Assembly: GCF_011745365.1 (NCBI RefSeq)
Contig: NW_024468912.1
Span: 4,774,001 to 4,838,000 of the forward strand
Reading direction: 5' to 3'
Length of the DNA stretch: 64,000 nucleotides
Source of the DNA: Cryphonectria parasitica EP155
Lineage: Eukaryota > Ascomycota > Sordariomycetes > Diaporthales > Cryphonectriaceae
The notes beneath the pieces were generated by a model. The model was given only the letters and a program-made list of their open reading frames with translations, searched no databases and was not told the origin of the DNA. The translations under genes were made by a program, and so were the position numbers. Below are positions 33,528-46,200 of the stretch, in pieces (the stretch's first letter is position 1; each line of letters starts with the position of its first letter).

Positions 33528-35026
33528 AATCTGAGGCCTAGATGTTTGAGATCAATCCATGAATACCTATGTTCTAGCAGCGGAAATCACACGTGTTCAA
33601 AAGGCATAGGCTTGAACTTGTTCTCTAACTCGTCTGGTTTGCTCAGAAATAGTTGATTATACACACATGCAACAAGCAAGCACGCTGTCCTGGCAATTGG
33701 TTCGGACATTTGTTCTCTAGTACTATTAACAAAGGAGCCGGTCTCCCAAGGTAAAGTATCTGACGACAGCTATTCCACTTCCGACAGTACTGACGTTCAA
33801 CTCGATCAAGTAGGCAGAACAAATGCATAAGGGAACAGTGCAGCATACCTGTTCTAGATATGATTGTCTTTCTCGTATGTTTGCGTTTGTGTTTTCCAGC
33901 TCTTGGTTGCCTGACACCCGGATAATTGATCCTGGGCTTCTCAGCAGCACTGCTTGGCGCTGCGCCGCCTGCCGTAATTAATGCATGCGCCGAGCGTACA
34001 GGTGTGTACAGTGAACCACGAGATATATATATTTATGTCTTACCAGTGTACTTGTCGGGAGTGTTTTGTAGTTTCAAGAATGGTTAAGTCTGTGTTGCCA
34101 TTTTCGGAAGGCTCAACCTCGACATAAGAACTGTTCTTGAATTTCTTCCAGTGAGTATAAAATTCAGCTTTCAGAGCAATCCACCAACAAGGAGATGTGA
34201 TGTCCCCTCGGACAAACTCGGCCTAGCATATCATAGGAAGCTTGACGATCCCTCTTACTGTCTGGCTTCTCCTAAGTCGTAGGCGTCATAGTGAGCGAAG
34301 TGGAATATAGGACTTCAAAACCTTTGTTTGAAAAAAAATAGAAGAACGAAAAAGTTTGAATGTTCATTGAGTTCTTCGGAAGGTGAGAGCACATTGATAC
34401 TCGCGCCTGAGTTTTAGATTTGCAGACCCCGCTACTAGAATGAGCAAGCCACCAAGGCTGGAAAGCGGACATCCCAACCGTCTCACCGAGATAGGGCAAA
34501 GAAATCTTTATTGAAATCTCTATAATAACTGGCGGTAAATAGTGATTCGAGTGCGAAATGATAAAGCTGAAAGTAGTAGGGAAAACAGAGCTGGAATCAT
34601 AGATGCAAGTGAGGTGCGTTCTGAATTTGAGCCTCGGCATTGGCTGTCTACTTAAACTCAAACAGACGTACAAAAAGTGCTGGGCATGTCTTCATAGATT
34701 TTCTCGGGCCAGAGAACGATGCAACTAGCACGCTATGATAGTTTGAAGTCGTCTGTTTGTACCTTCGGGCAAGATCTTATGTCAGCTGGCCGACTTCGGC
34801 TGCATCAAGCAGGCGGTGTAATTGTTATGGGGCTAGTTTTTTTGGCGTTCATGAACAAATCCTGGGCACTTTTGATTTTCTGCCGCCCCAACTATCAATC
34901 ATTCCTAGCGATTTTGGAAAGAAGGTCTCGCAGCGCATCCCGCTTGTGTGCTCGAGTCCCCTCCTCTCAACCATACTTGGACTCGACCACACGAGACTTC
35001 TGAATGACTCTATATGTTCCAAAGAG
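33528..35026. other. Upstream region of TBF1
   Basis: AT-rich intergenic DNA. The last 300 bp probably hold the 5' UTR of the Tbf1-like gene. No gene seen; a 133-codon minus-strand frame at 34272-34673 lacks protein character. Confidence 0.4.
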
Positions 35027-38000
35027 ATGGCGGACGCTCCACAGAATGCGTCGCCGGCACCAGCCGTAGCGACAATCGAGAGAAGCGGTATGTCTTTGAT
35101 GGGCCAGCCCCGTCCTCGTCGAGGCGGCATGTGAAAGATGGAATTGCATCGTGCCTCTTGTCGCCAACCTTTTGAAACCCCTCTGTCGTCGATTTTCGAG
35201 CAGATTTTGATATTTTGAGCCTCCAGAAACTCCCAAGAACGAGTCGACCAGTCCAAAAGATGCTTCTACGCCACCGATCAAGACGGAAGGGGTACTGCAG
35301 CAGCGGCTTGACACTGTCCCCACGAAGCCAGCTTCCGAATCGACTCCCAACCCTACTCTTGCACCTGCATCAGATACAACGCCGGCTTATATCAAGCAGG
35401 AGGTGCAAGACCCGCCAAAGGAGACCCCCGCACCTGCTTCGCACGCCCAACCGCTCTCGATCGCCATTCCTGCGTCTACAAATGGCACCGGCGCACCGTC
35501 TACCCCTGGCACCGCACCGACGCCTCCGTCCGGCGCAACAGCTGGAGTGTCTTCTGTACTCGCTTCGATCCTCCAGGGAAATGTGCCTACGCCAGCGATC
35601 TCTCCGCTCTCGGATGTGGGCCCAACAAAGCGGTCCAGAACGCCAGAGGCCACAGAGGAAGGTGGCCCCGAGAAGAGACAGAAGACGGAACACATCGCGG
35701 AAGACCAGCCAGACCAGAGCACAGAGGCGCACGGGGACGATGATGATGCAGAGGCTACCAATCTGCTTTCGTGGGACCTTGGAGCGCAGCTATCCAATGT
35801 CCTCGGCTCGGTCGAGCCAGAGGCTGCGAACGACACGAGTGGCACGGCAGAGGATAGCGTGATGGATATGATGCCGTCCATACCTCTGCCACCCCCTCGG
35901 AAACGTCTCGAAAAGATGAAGTTTATTGAAAATCCGACATACTTCTCACGGGCCATGGGCTTGCCAATGCTAGGGAGCCTGGTAAGTTGGACCCAGTATT
36001 AGCTTTCGGGTTGGACACAGGGTGTGCTAACCAGCCCTATAGTCCGTGCAGATCTTGCTTGCGCTCTTCCAGCAACCATCAGAGGTCACCGATCGCCAGA
36101 TCAGAGACGTGAGGACCGAGGGCGGAAAGGTGTATTCGGCTCTGCGGCAGACGTTCATGGCCGTCTTGAAGCTGTTTACAGACGCCACAGTTTTTCTCAG
36201 CGCTGATGACCTCGATATTCACGACCCGGGCGACCGCGAGACGATCCAGATGGCAAATCTGGCTAGCATGTGTGCAAGCTTCTATGGACCAGGAGGCCCG
36301 ACCATGGCTACTGCCCACGACAACTTCCTCAAGATCATGATTCCAGAAAATGGCATGATTACTGAGGATATCTCTGCGCTGTACCTCGACCAGAAGACGC
36401 AGAGTTTCCTGGCATACGCAAACGTCATGGAGGACAAGGAGTCCACGAGAAACAGCCTGATGGACAAATTCTTTCCGCTGGATCTAGAGGAGAAGTTGAG
36501 GGGATACTGGAGAGAATCGAATCTTGCCATGTCTGCAGATGACTTCGTCAGGCCTTTTACAGACAGGCGGAACTTGCTCAAGGCCATCGGTCATGACAAG
36601 GAAAAGAGAAGTGAGCATCCCGCGCGTCGACTCAAGAGGATGGCAGCTAATTTAAGACAACAGAGGCACTTGAGGCCAAGTACCAATTTGCATCATTTCT
36701 GGATAGCCTTAGTGCGTTTACCCGGTCCAATTTCGACTCCATCCTGGACTACGCCGAGAGTCACGGCTTTGAGGTTCCCAACGAGGCCGGCGAAGAAGAT
36801 TTGATGTTCATGGACGCTGTTCAGTCACAGTATTCGGGGGCATTTCCTGGGCAAGTCAGGCGGAGCGGGCCTGACGGTGGATTCGACAGTGCCGGCCTGG
36901 CATCGCTCATCACGGAAAAGCTGACTGGATATGACGGATTTGCATATGGCTCGTCGACGATACCAGAAAGCACAATCCTTCCGCCCAGCCAGACGCTCCC
37001 GACATCTATCTTGTACGAAAGAGCTCGACAAGCAGCCGTCGCCAAATCATCAGCACACGCTCGCAGAGAAGGTCTGCACTCCACGCGAAGGCCGTGGACC
37101 CCAGAAGAAGAGAAAGCTTTGATGGCAGGTCTCGACTTGGTCAAAGGCCCACACTGGAGCCAAATCCTGCAACTTTTCGGCCAGAACGGGACCGTCTCCG
37201 ACATTCTAAAAGACCGAACTCAAGTCCAACTCAAGGACAAGGCTCGGAATCTCAAATTATTCTTCCTGAAGACGAACTCGGAGATGCCATACTATCTACA
37301 GTGCGTCACTGGCGAGCTCAAGACACGCGCTCCTAGCCAGGCAGCGCGGAAGGAGGCGGAGGAGCAGGCTCGTGTCCAGACTGGAAGTAGTCCAAACACT
37401 TACGCTTCGACCTACATGAACGGTACGACCAACGGCACGGGAGGACTCCCTAATCACGGTGTCTCCATGAGCGGATCACCACGACCAGCTTCCGCCACAC
37501 CTGGAGCCGGTCCTTCGACGCCTGCGAGCGCCAATCCTTCTCATCATCATCCCCACCAATCACAGCAGACATATCAATCCCACCAAGGGTATTCGCAACA
37601 ACGACCACAGCAGCCCGCCCAACAAGCAACCAGCGGTACCAGCCATAGTACAAATACAATGCCGCAACAGGGACAGCAGCCAATGGCGCCGAGACCACTG
37701 GCTCCTCAGTCTCAGCATCAGCCTATAGCACCTGCGCCCTCTTCTTATCAACGACCACTGCAACAAGCTGGCGCTCCAACGCATCCCCAATATCAACAGA
37801 GGCCAATACAGCAACCAGCTGCCCAGGGCCCGCCTGCTTACCAGCAAGCTCAGCGGCCAATGGCTCCAGCCCCAGCCTCCTCTATTCCTCCACGCAATAT
37901 TGCTGCTTCGTCGACTACACCGCAGACGCAATCACGACCGCCAGCGATTGCTGGTCAACCTTCATCCACTCCTCCCCGACCAGCGGCCGCTGCTGGCACC

Positions 38001-38456
38001 GCACCACCTCGGCCTGCGTCCATACCGCCGCCTGTTGGATCGGCTCCTTCACCAGCGCCAGCGCCAGCGGCAAAAAGCATGCCCGCCATTATGCCGGCGC
38101 CGCCAGGGCAGAATGCGGCTGTCCCAGCAACTCTTCCTGCGAAGCCTATCCAACAGGCGCCTTCCCAGCCCTCTCAAGCTGCTGTAAAATCTGCACAACC
38201 CGTTGCGCCTAGGCCGCCGATACAGTCCACTGCACTTCCTGCAGCTGTGAGCCTAGCGCCAGCATTGACACCAAAACCAACACCAGCGCCTGCATCGGCC
38301 CTAGCGCCGATAAGTGCACCCGCTCCCGCACTGAGTCCAGTACCTCCGGTGCCTACTCCGGCCCCCGAGAACCCAGCACAAGTAGCAGAGAACAAGGACA
38401 GAGCTGATGACGATCTGTTGGCGAACGCTCTCAAAGCAGCTATTGACTCAGCCTAG
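35027..38456 (+). CDS. TBF1: Telobox Myb protein, Tbf1-like (TTAGGG-repeat binding factor)
   Basis: Four exons, 35027-35087, 35227-35981, 36043-36610 and 36664-38456; 1058 aa, closing in frame. Tbf1-type proteins bind TTAGGG-like repeats at subtelomeres and promoters. Residues 1-270 are Pro/Thr-rich and acidic. Residues about 273-520 form a helical domain (from SVQILLALFQQPSEVTDRQI) consistent with the TRF homology/dimerisation domain. Near residue 604, RRPWTPEEEKALMAGLDLV opens a single Myb repeat whose third helix reads RTQVQLKDKARNLKLFFLK, the telobox VxLKDKxRN with Ala in place of the usual Trp. Residues about 690-1035 are Pro/Gln/Ala-rich low complexity. The intron 1 acceptor was chosen at TCCAG|AA, because the nearer TTGAG breaks the frame. 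Confidence 0.88.
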
Positions 38457-39773
38457 GATACTCAGCATAGTAGACCCCTGGAAAGTCATGCGGAAGTGGG
38501 ATGACAACTTTTTTGGGCACTTGTTTGGGAAAAGTTTCCGACGTAAGGCTGAGAGTTTCTGTATACATAATCGGGCGAATAGGTTTGGCGACATGGGATG
38601 GCAATCATCGAATAGTACTTGTCTCTTGAGGGAAAAAGGGGATGAATATGATACGAGGCGGGTTGGGGACAAGTCTTTGCAGACAATCAAGCTGGAGTCA
38701 TATGACGGTTGGTTTTATGACTGATTTTTTTTCGTTACACTGGATCTTCCAGCCAAAGAGTTGTTTGTTTCATTGCTCACTTGATACCAAGTACCTGATT
38801 TTAATCCTGGAGACAGACGTTCTACCCAGGTCCTCATATAGTGTTACATTACAATTACATTACAAGCGTCAAATTGAACACACAAACAAACGTGAGACAA
38901 TTCAATTCGAAAAAGCACATATGTATCTGTTTAGATTGGCTCCTTAGTTGATCTCCGTGCTACCTAGGAATGCGAGCCACAGACACATCTCAATGATGCC
39001 ATCAAGAATGAGTGAATACTGTCGATTGTCAGTTGTTATGTGAATTCAAGATGCAAGACATAAATTCTTGAAGGCAGCGTTCAACATCTCAAAGCGCCAG
39101 TTTCCTATCCGTCAACCGGTGAGACCATCATAGATCCTGAACAGACAAAAAGAAGAAGAAACAGCCGCGATCATCCCAAGACGCATGGACAGCCCGACCG
39201 ACCGCTCCAAACATGCATCCGCCACCTAGGGAAACTGCCGCTTCCTTCCATGGAAGAGGGAGGAGGGGGGGGGGGGAGGGAAAGAAGAAGGTCGGCTGAC
39301 AAGCGAAGTGATACACTCTCACACGGTATTACATGAAATGTCCCGAGCCCTTCTGTGTGCTGCCTAACCTGACTATCCCCGAAGAAAGAAAGAAAAAATC
39401 CACCAGTTCTTTTTATTCTTTTCTTGAACCTTCAGTCAAACTTCCAAGGGAGGAGTCATCAAGCCTTTTGGACGTGGGCATTTTCTATTTCACAATCCAC
39501 GTGCTCTTGCTTGTCAGGTACATATGATTCAGCCAGACAAGTTTTAGACTTGGTTTGAAGAGTAATCTGTTGGTTGGTCTTGCTGAAGAATCAAAGAAAC
39601 TTTTCATTCGCAGAGTCATCAAGAGAGGTAGAAGCTGGGCAAAAGGACTGAGCATACAAAAGGAACGGTCTATTCGGTCATCTATCTACACAAACCCCCC
39701 CGAGGACGATAAACTCCCATCAGCCATCACGAGGCAAATCCTTCCCAAACAACCAATAAGATCAAGAACAACC
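38457..39773. other. Intergenic, no gene seen
   Basis: 3' UTR of the Tbf1-like gene, then the promoter of the Cys/His-repeat gene. A G12 run lies at 39265-39276. Confidence 0.4.
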
Positions 39774-41889
39774 ATGTGGGATCTCATGTACCCAAGATCC
39801 TCCCGCTCAAAGAACCGCCACCACCACCACCACGGCCACCGAAACGGCCGCTGTCGCGCATGCAAGGAGCCCATCGGCACGGCGAGGATCCACGGGCAAA
39901 AGGTCGACCTCGTGTACTGCCAGAAGCACTACTGCGCGCGAGTTCTGCCTGGGGGGTTGATCTGCTCGGCACAGAACAATGGGAGGACGATGTACTGTGA
40001 TAATCGTGAGTTTTGATTTGTTTCACCTGTGGATATCACAAGTCGTGCTTCGGCAGGAGGGGTAGGAGGATAGTGAATGGATGAAGAGTTTATCATCAGA
40101 AGTATAATGGACGGAAGCTCAAGGCAAGGTGAATAGATGGGCCCTGGTGCCAGTGAAGCTGATGTTCAGTGGCTATAAACAGATGCTCGATGTACAGCGA
40201 CTGGCGACGAAGGCCGTTGTTGGAGGACCGTCAAAGAAGACAACCCCGAGAAGTACAAGTACTGCAAAGATCGTAGGTCCCTCTCGTCTCTGTCTCTCTC
40301 TGTCTCTCCCTCTCTCTCTCTCCCCCATTCTCACTCCTAATCACACACACACAAAACTAACCTCCTCTTCCTTCTCCCACCTCCTCCATAGACGGCTGCG
40401 GATTCCCAACCTGCACAGCCCGTCGCACCGATCCCACGAACCCCCACTGCCCTTTCCACCGCTGCACCAAACCCGCCTGCGACCGAGCCCGCATCCTCGA
40501 CCTCGCCTCGGCCTTTTGCGACAACCACACCTGCGAGGCAGCCTCCTGCACGGCCGCCGTCGAGGGCAAAGGCGAGCACGGTGATCCCACGCGCTTCTGC
40601 GACCACCATCGCACGTGCGCTGCCACGGGGTGTTCACGACGTTGTCATGTGCGTGACGGGTTCGCTGGTGGTGGTCGTAGTGGCGGCGAGGGGATGGCTA
40701 GGTACTGTGGCCTGCACTACTGCCAGGCGGGAGAGGGCGGTGGTAGGTCTAGCGGCTTCTGTGAGGAGCAGCGCAGTGCAGACAGCGATCGGTACTGCAA
40801 GCGACACCTGTGCACCGAGCCGGCCTGCACGCGAGGCAGGAAGGGAACGAACGGCAGTGCAGGAGGTGATGGTGGTGATGGAGGCAGCAGCAGGTTCTGT
40901 GATGCGCACGCGTGCAAGACCGAGGGATGTGGTGCGCGGAGGGACCAGAGGGTGTCGGGGGCTGAGCACTGTCCTGTGCACACCTGCGTGGTGGAAGAGT
41001 GCGCAAGACCTGCGGCCTCGAACAGAAACCGGTGTGAGGATCATCAGTACTGTGTCGTCGCAGGATGCCGTGAGTGGGTCTATGTTGAGAAGGGTGTGGA
41101 TGGGGGCCCCATCAGGTATCTCGAGTGTGAAAGACGTACGTTTCCGGCTGAGAACGGAAGAGAACATTTCCATCTCCTGTCCTTCCTCTTGGCCTTCCTC
41201 CCAATTATCATTCTGTCTCTCTCTCTCTCTCTCTCTCTTTTTCTTTCTTGTTTCCCCTGACCGTTGACTCTTCCGCATCGCCTGGTCTTCATGCTCACGA
41301 CTATCCGAAAATATATAATAGACCACCTTCCAACCTGCAACGCCCCAACTCTAAACAACACCCTCTGCAGCAATCGAGTGCCTTTCCGCCACCGCAACGT
41401 CCCAAACACAGGCACCACAGCATCCAGCACCGCCATTCCCTCCTCCTCTTCCCACTACTGCGACGACCATGCCTGCGGCTTCCGCACCTGTCCCCACCCC
41501 CGGCCCCCAGGCTCCTTACAGTACTGCATCATCCACAAGTGCGCCTCGGGCCTGTGCCAGGAGCAGGTAAAGAATGCCCTTCTCCTCCACCTTCTTTCCC
41601 CACCGGCTACCAACACCACCACAACTAACAGCACCAACATCAACACCAACACCGCGACGGCCATGCTCAACGACAGCACAGCCCTTCACGCGAGAATCCT
41701 CCTGCTGGCTGGCCTGTTGGGAGGAGGAGGACGAGGAGGAGCAGCCGGGCCAAGCAGGTTCTGCGCCGCACACTCGTGCCAGGGCGACGGCGGGCGCTGC
41801 GGGGCAGAGGTTGCTACCAACAACACCACGACAAGTACCAGCAACGGAACCCCAACCACACTCGGCGGCGCAGGCAGGATGGGTGGTCG

Positions 41890-41931
<42 letters not shown>

Positions 41932-42367
41932 CTTTGACGGCGGCGGCGGAGAACATGCTACCACCGCCCCGAGACGGTTCTGCGAGCGCCATGAGTGTGT
42001 CTACCATGGGTGTAGGGCAGAGGCGGCGCACCATCAGTCGCGGCGGCGTGGTGACGGGCGATGGGTGGGCGGTTTGTGCGATCGACATGATAGGAGGAGG
42101 AGGAGGGAGGCCAAGATGGCTGCTGCTGCCGGCGTTGGAATAGGAGAAGAAGGTGGCGCTGGACTAGGAGGGGGAGTTGGCATTGGGCCGTATGGGCCTG
42201 TGATGGGGATGCCAATGCCAATGCCTATGCCTAGAGCTTCTGGATCGATGGGCTTCCCACCATGGCCCCTCTTTGGGGGTCCTTTGTACGACAGCAGCGA
42301 GTCGGACAGTGATGCGGACGACTGGGGAACGCCAATGGGTGGACCCTTTGGAGGGCCTTTCTTCTAA
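39774..42367 (+). CDS. Tandem Cys/His-repeat protein (about 17 CxxH modules)
   Basis: Four exons, 39774-40005, 40183-40272, 40392-41135 and 41322-42367; 703 aa, closing in frame. I do not recognise a named family. After a His-rich start (KNRHHHHHGHRNGR) the protein is built of repeats [FYH]C-x2-H-x(1-4)-C-x(3-5)-C separated by variable linkers, e.g. YCKDHGCGFPTC, HCPFHRCTKPAC, FCDNHTCEAASC, YCKRHLCTEPAC, FCDAHACKTEGC, YCDDHACGFRTC and FCERHECVYHGC. Regular Cys/His spacing suggests one zinc ion per module. All three introns are phase 1 and fall within the His codon of a CxxH. Exon 4 has a 13-Ala run coded by GCT x13 and a Gly/Pro/Met-rich tail. A further optional intron near 41567 cannot be excluded. 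No signal peptide. Confidence 0.8.
41891..41929 (+). repeat. (GCT)13 microsatellite encoding polyalanine
   Basis: Thirteen uninterrupted GCT codons within the last exon of the Cys/His-repeat gene. The purity suggests recent slippage and length variation between strains. Confidence 0.95.
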
Positions 42368-42573
42368 GTCATGCAGGTTGGTTAACTTTGGCAATGGAAG
42401 ATAGCAGAGGCAAAAGGGGAGTTCATACCTTGTAGCCTAGAAGCTGTTTTTGTGGAAGACGTGCATTCAAACAAGGCCTGGGGCACTTAATCTGCTCATT
42501 CACCTCCAATTCAGGGCTCTCATCAGTCAATCAAGATAGAAAAGCTTGAGATGTTTTGCTGCCAAATGATGCC

Positions 42574-43081
42574 CTAGCAACAACCTTGCTGCTCGAATGA
42601 CCTCATCCACGCGCCTGACCGGTTTTGTCGACCATGCAATTTGTTGTCCAGCACCATTGTGTCCTTTAACGCCGAGCAGATACCAAGCCACCGCAGGCTG
42701 TTCGTGACCAAACGCCCAAGTGAAGGGGAACAGCCCCATTTTGGTCTGTCTAGACGCCCTGCTTTGTCACCTACCCGGCCCAATTTGGAAGCCCTGACAT
42801 GTGAAAATGCCTTGTAATCACTCTTGACGCCGTTGCCCATAAAGATCACCTCTCGACCTTCGTCCATGATTCCGTTCCTGTTCAGATCATGCATCTCTCT
42901 AAAGCAGTCTCTTGTTTCGCTTCATATCAATATCCACTCTTGGCTTTCTGTATCCTCCAAGTCTTCTTCTCGACTCCTCAGGTGGGTGAAGCCAAAGTCG
43001 GTAGTCTTTCTTCATTGACTCGGTCATGTTCTGGGCGGCCTCTGACGAGAAGATCGTGGCGGGAAAAGAATTCAAGACCAA
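42574..43081 (-). pseudogene. Probable relic of a small EF-hand-like gene
   Basis: Two adjoining minus-strand frames look coding. The first (from about 43024, MTESMKKDYRLWLHPPEESR) stops at 42899-42901; the second, in another frame, continues as MHDLNRNGIMDEGREVIFMG and on to 42574. DLNRNGIMD fits the Dx[DN]x[DN]Gxx[D] calcium loop of EF-hands and dockerins. One frameshift separates them, and I found no convincing intron to bridge it. A TATAAA box lies about 105 bp upstream of the first ATG (near 43125-43132). Sequencing error, an unrecognised intron or true decay remain open. The family is not recognised. Confidence 0.35.
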
Positions 43082-43217
43082 GTATGAAATCTCAGTGTTT
43101 TATACTGCTGTTTGCCGAAAATAAGTGCGCCCACGATAAGCGACGCAGGAGAGGAAGAACTCCGTTCTCACCTCATCACCTCACTAAAGGCCTCGAGTTA
43201 CCACAAGTATTTGTCTT

Positions 43218-46200
43218 TTATGGCTGTGCAAAGGGCTGCTGTGCATTCTCCAGCGAATCATTGGGCACTGTCCAGCCGTGACGTGCAGCTGCACGTTGAA
43301 ACGCCTCCAGCGCATGCGTCGGATGGTAATCCGCTGTAGCTGAAGAGTTTAACCGTGCAGGCCTCGGCTCTGTCGAGCTGATAGCCATCTTGATCGATAA
43401 AAACACCGAATCCATCGTCGTCGCAGGCAACCAGCCATTGCTCGTCAGAAGCTCCATGCATATCGCTCCGCCAAGCGTCACATGGCCACCTATTTCCTCC
43501 CCAGGTATCATGTTAACAATCGGCAAATCAGCAGATTCAATTCTTCAACAAAGAACAAGATGAGAAGATGGGGACGAAGGAAGGAGAGAAGAAGAAAAGA
43601 AAAAAGATTCGAGACGTACCGCCACCATTCATGAATGGCAGAAATTGAGGTCGGACAACCCGGACGAAAGGGGGTGAGAAGGGATAGTCGCGACCGAAGC
43701 GAACCTCCAGAACGACAGACGTGACACCCGCTGCCTTCATATCCTTGGCCAGGGGAAGCTTCGGATCGAAGCTGTGAAGCTCTACAATCCACTGGAACAT
43801 GTTCTCGACATTCTCAAAGTCAATGTACCACCCAAGCTCATGCAGAGGGGTGCTCGCCTGGATCTTCTGCATCTGCTTGATATCGGTCGCAAGCCTCCTC
43901 GTGGCGTTGGCGTCAGCCCACTCGGGAAGCGCCAGTCGGGGCATAGTGCTTAGATCCAGTGTGCCCGGTCGGAAGTCAGTGCTGGGCGGTGTCAAGGGCC
44001 GCTTTGCGGTGAGCTGGAGAGCAGTGACGGTGTCTGTGTCGACACTCGAGTCCCGCGACACCTTGGGGTTGGCCCGCTTATAGGGCGGGTGAAGACGCTC
44101 CTCCTCGCTCAGCAAAGCCTCCAGGTCCGAATTGTCCTCCTGGTCCGTGTCTGCAGCTCCGTTGAAGGTGTTGTGGTTCCTCTTGGACGGTGACGGCTTG
44201 GAAAGCTTCTCTTTATGCGACAGAGCGCCCCGGCTGCTCGGCAATGCCTTGGCGGGTATCTTCAAGACTTCATCATCAGGACCCCAGACCTTTCGTGTCG
44301 GGTCTTGTGCAATCTCGACAATCCGCTCTGCACCCAAAGAGGGAGGCATAACATCTGCGGCGCGGCCACCATTTTCACCATCCAACAAAGGTGTATCATT
44401 CGAAGGACTGCTTCCCACTGTGACAAACAGGTACCGACACTGGATCCAGTCCACTTGCGAGACGACAAGATGTGGAATGGTGTTCACGAACTGGTCAGGG
44501 CGGTTGATAATCTCGCAAAGGGCAATGGCGCCGGTAGCACACAATGCCGAGTTTGGCCAAGATTGAGCGCTTCTCATGTAGCTCATGCTGGTTGCGTATT
44601 GCTGGCTAAAGTATACACCGTCGCCATATGCTCGACCGTGTATGACATTCTTGAAATCCAGGCCATGTCTCAAGATGCTGTGCCAGCTCCCCAGATTACT
44701 TCCGTGCCATGCAAAGAGAGTCGGGTACTCGTGTGACTCCTGCTCCTTGAGCGCGCGGTGAAACCGAAGTTCTTTGTCGGGGGTGCCTTGAGCGAATCGG
44801 AACTGGACATGGCCAGCACGCATGGAGGGGATAGCCTCCTGGTCTCGAATCTTGATGGTGTCGGACAGGGTCTTATTCTGGATATGTCGGTCGCGCACGG
44901 GAGTGACCTGGAGAATGCATGATCTGTTCGAGGCCACAATCCATTTCAGGAGGGTCAGTGCCGCGGGTGTAATATCGGGACAGTTCCTAAGCGTCGCAAG
45001 CGGATTCAGCTCCAGGTACTCGCGCAGGTGCGCGATGGGCGGGAGCGTCCTCAGGAGCCAGAGCATGGCCTTGGCCTTTCCATGCAAGTCTAGATCGTCG
45101 AATTCGGTCTCATACCAGGATAGTGTCATCTCCCCCGGATCAGACGTCGGTTTGAGATGCCCAGGCGTCTCGGGAAGCATTTGGTGAGAGTACCGAAATT
45201 CTACTTCCAAGGTGTTTCCCAAGAAGTCCACAGACGTGATACTGGCGTGGTGAAGTATTCCGCCGGCTGGGGTCGGCTGTTCGAGGACGATCCATTTCTC
45301 AGCAGAGACGCGAACGAAATCGGCAGCTTTGTGCAGCATGACGAGTTTTGGCCCCGTGGTTTCTCTCATGTCCACAGAGACCCTCAGCGGTTCTACGAAG
45401 GGCTCCCCGGCTCCGATCACTGCCTCGGGCACCTTTAGCCGCAGGCCAGTCGGGAAATCACGTATCGGATATGAACTGGGCAATGTTGGTGTATACCCAA
45501 GTAGATAACTTGGCTGCTCGATGCTGCTGTAGCACAAGGAAACTAGGAGATCCACGACATATGGCTGCGTCATGACTTCGTGCTCGATGGAGGGGCCGAG
45601 ACCCATGGCCATGTATTGAAACAAGCACAGGGGATCTGAACAGACGAAAGGCTTCAGGGCCTCAAAGTCTTTACTCAGCCTGCGGTGGCAGCGCAGGCAG
45701 TAGTCTGTACATCGAACAAAGTAATGGGTGGCAAACTGCATGGCCACCAGGGGCAAGCTGATGTCCTCGATGGGCTTGTCGAAAGCGTCAACAAGCAGTA
45801 GAGCCGGGGTCGTGGTTCTGTAGTCTGTGCCCGACGTTGTGCTTGGGCTAGAGGCGCCTTCTTTGCCCTTGGGGCTCGTCTTGAGTGGCGATTTCTCTGA
45901 CCGGCTGGCGGTCTCTTGCGTGGCATTCGCGGGTCGATGCCGGTTGTTTATCTCCGTGTATCGGGTGTGAGCGTCGTCCCAGCTGGTACACCCGCTCAGG
46001 CGAAGGCTGAAGAGAGACATGAAGTTCTCCTTCATGAACTGTTCGAGAGAATTGGAGATGAAGAGCTTCTGGACGGCTGGACCCTCTGCGTCCCGGTGCG
46101 GGGCGGTAGCGGCAGCACCGCTATGCTGAGACTGCGAGCCAAATGCCTTCCATGCCAACTTCGGATCTGGCTTGTACCTGGAACATTTGCCAAAGCGGAA

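Noticed and set aside
34272..34673. 133-codon open frame on the minus strand
   Set aside because: Low-complexity Ser/Phe-rich translation of AT-rich DNA; no homology recognised.
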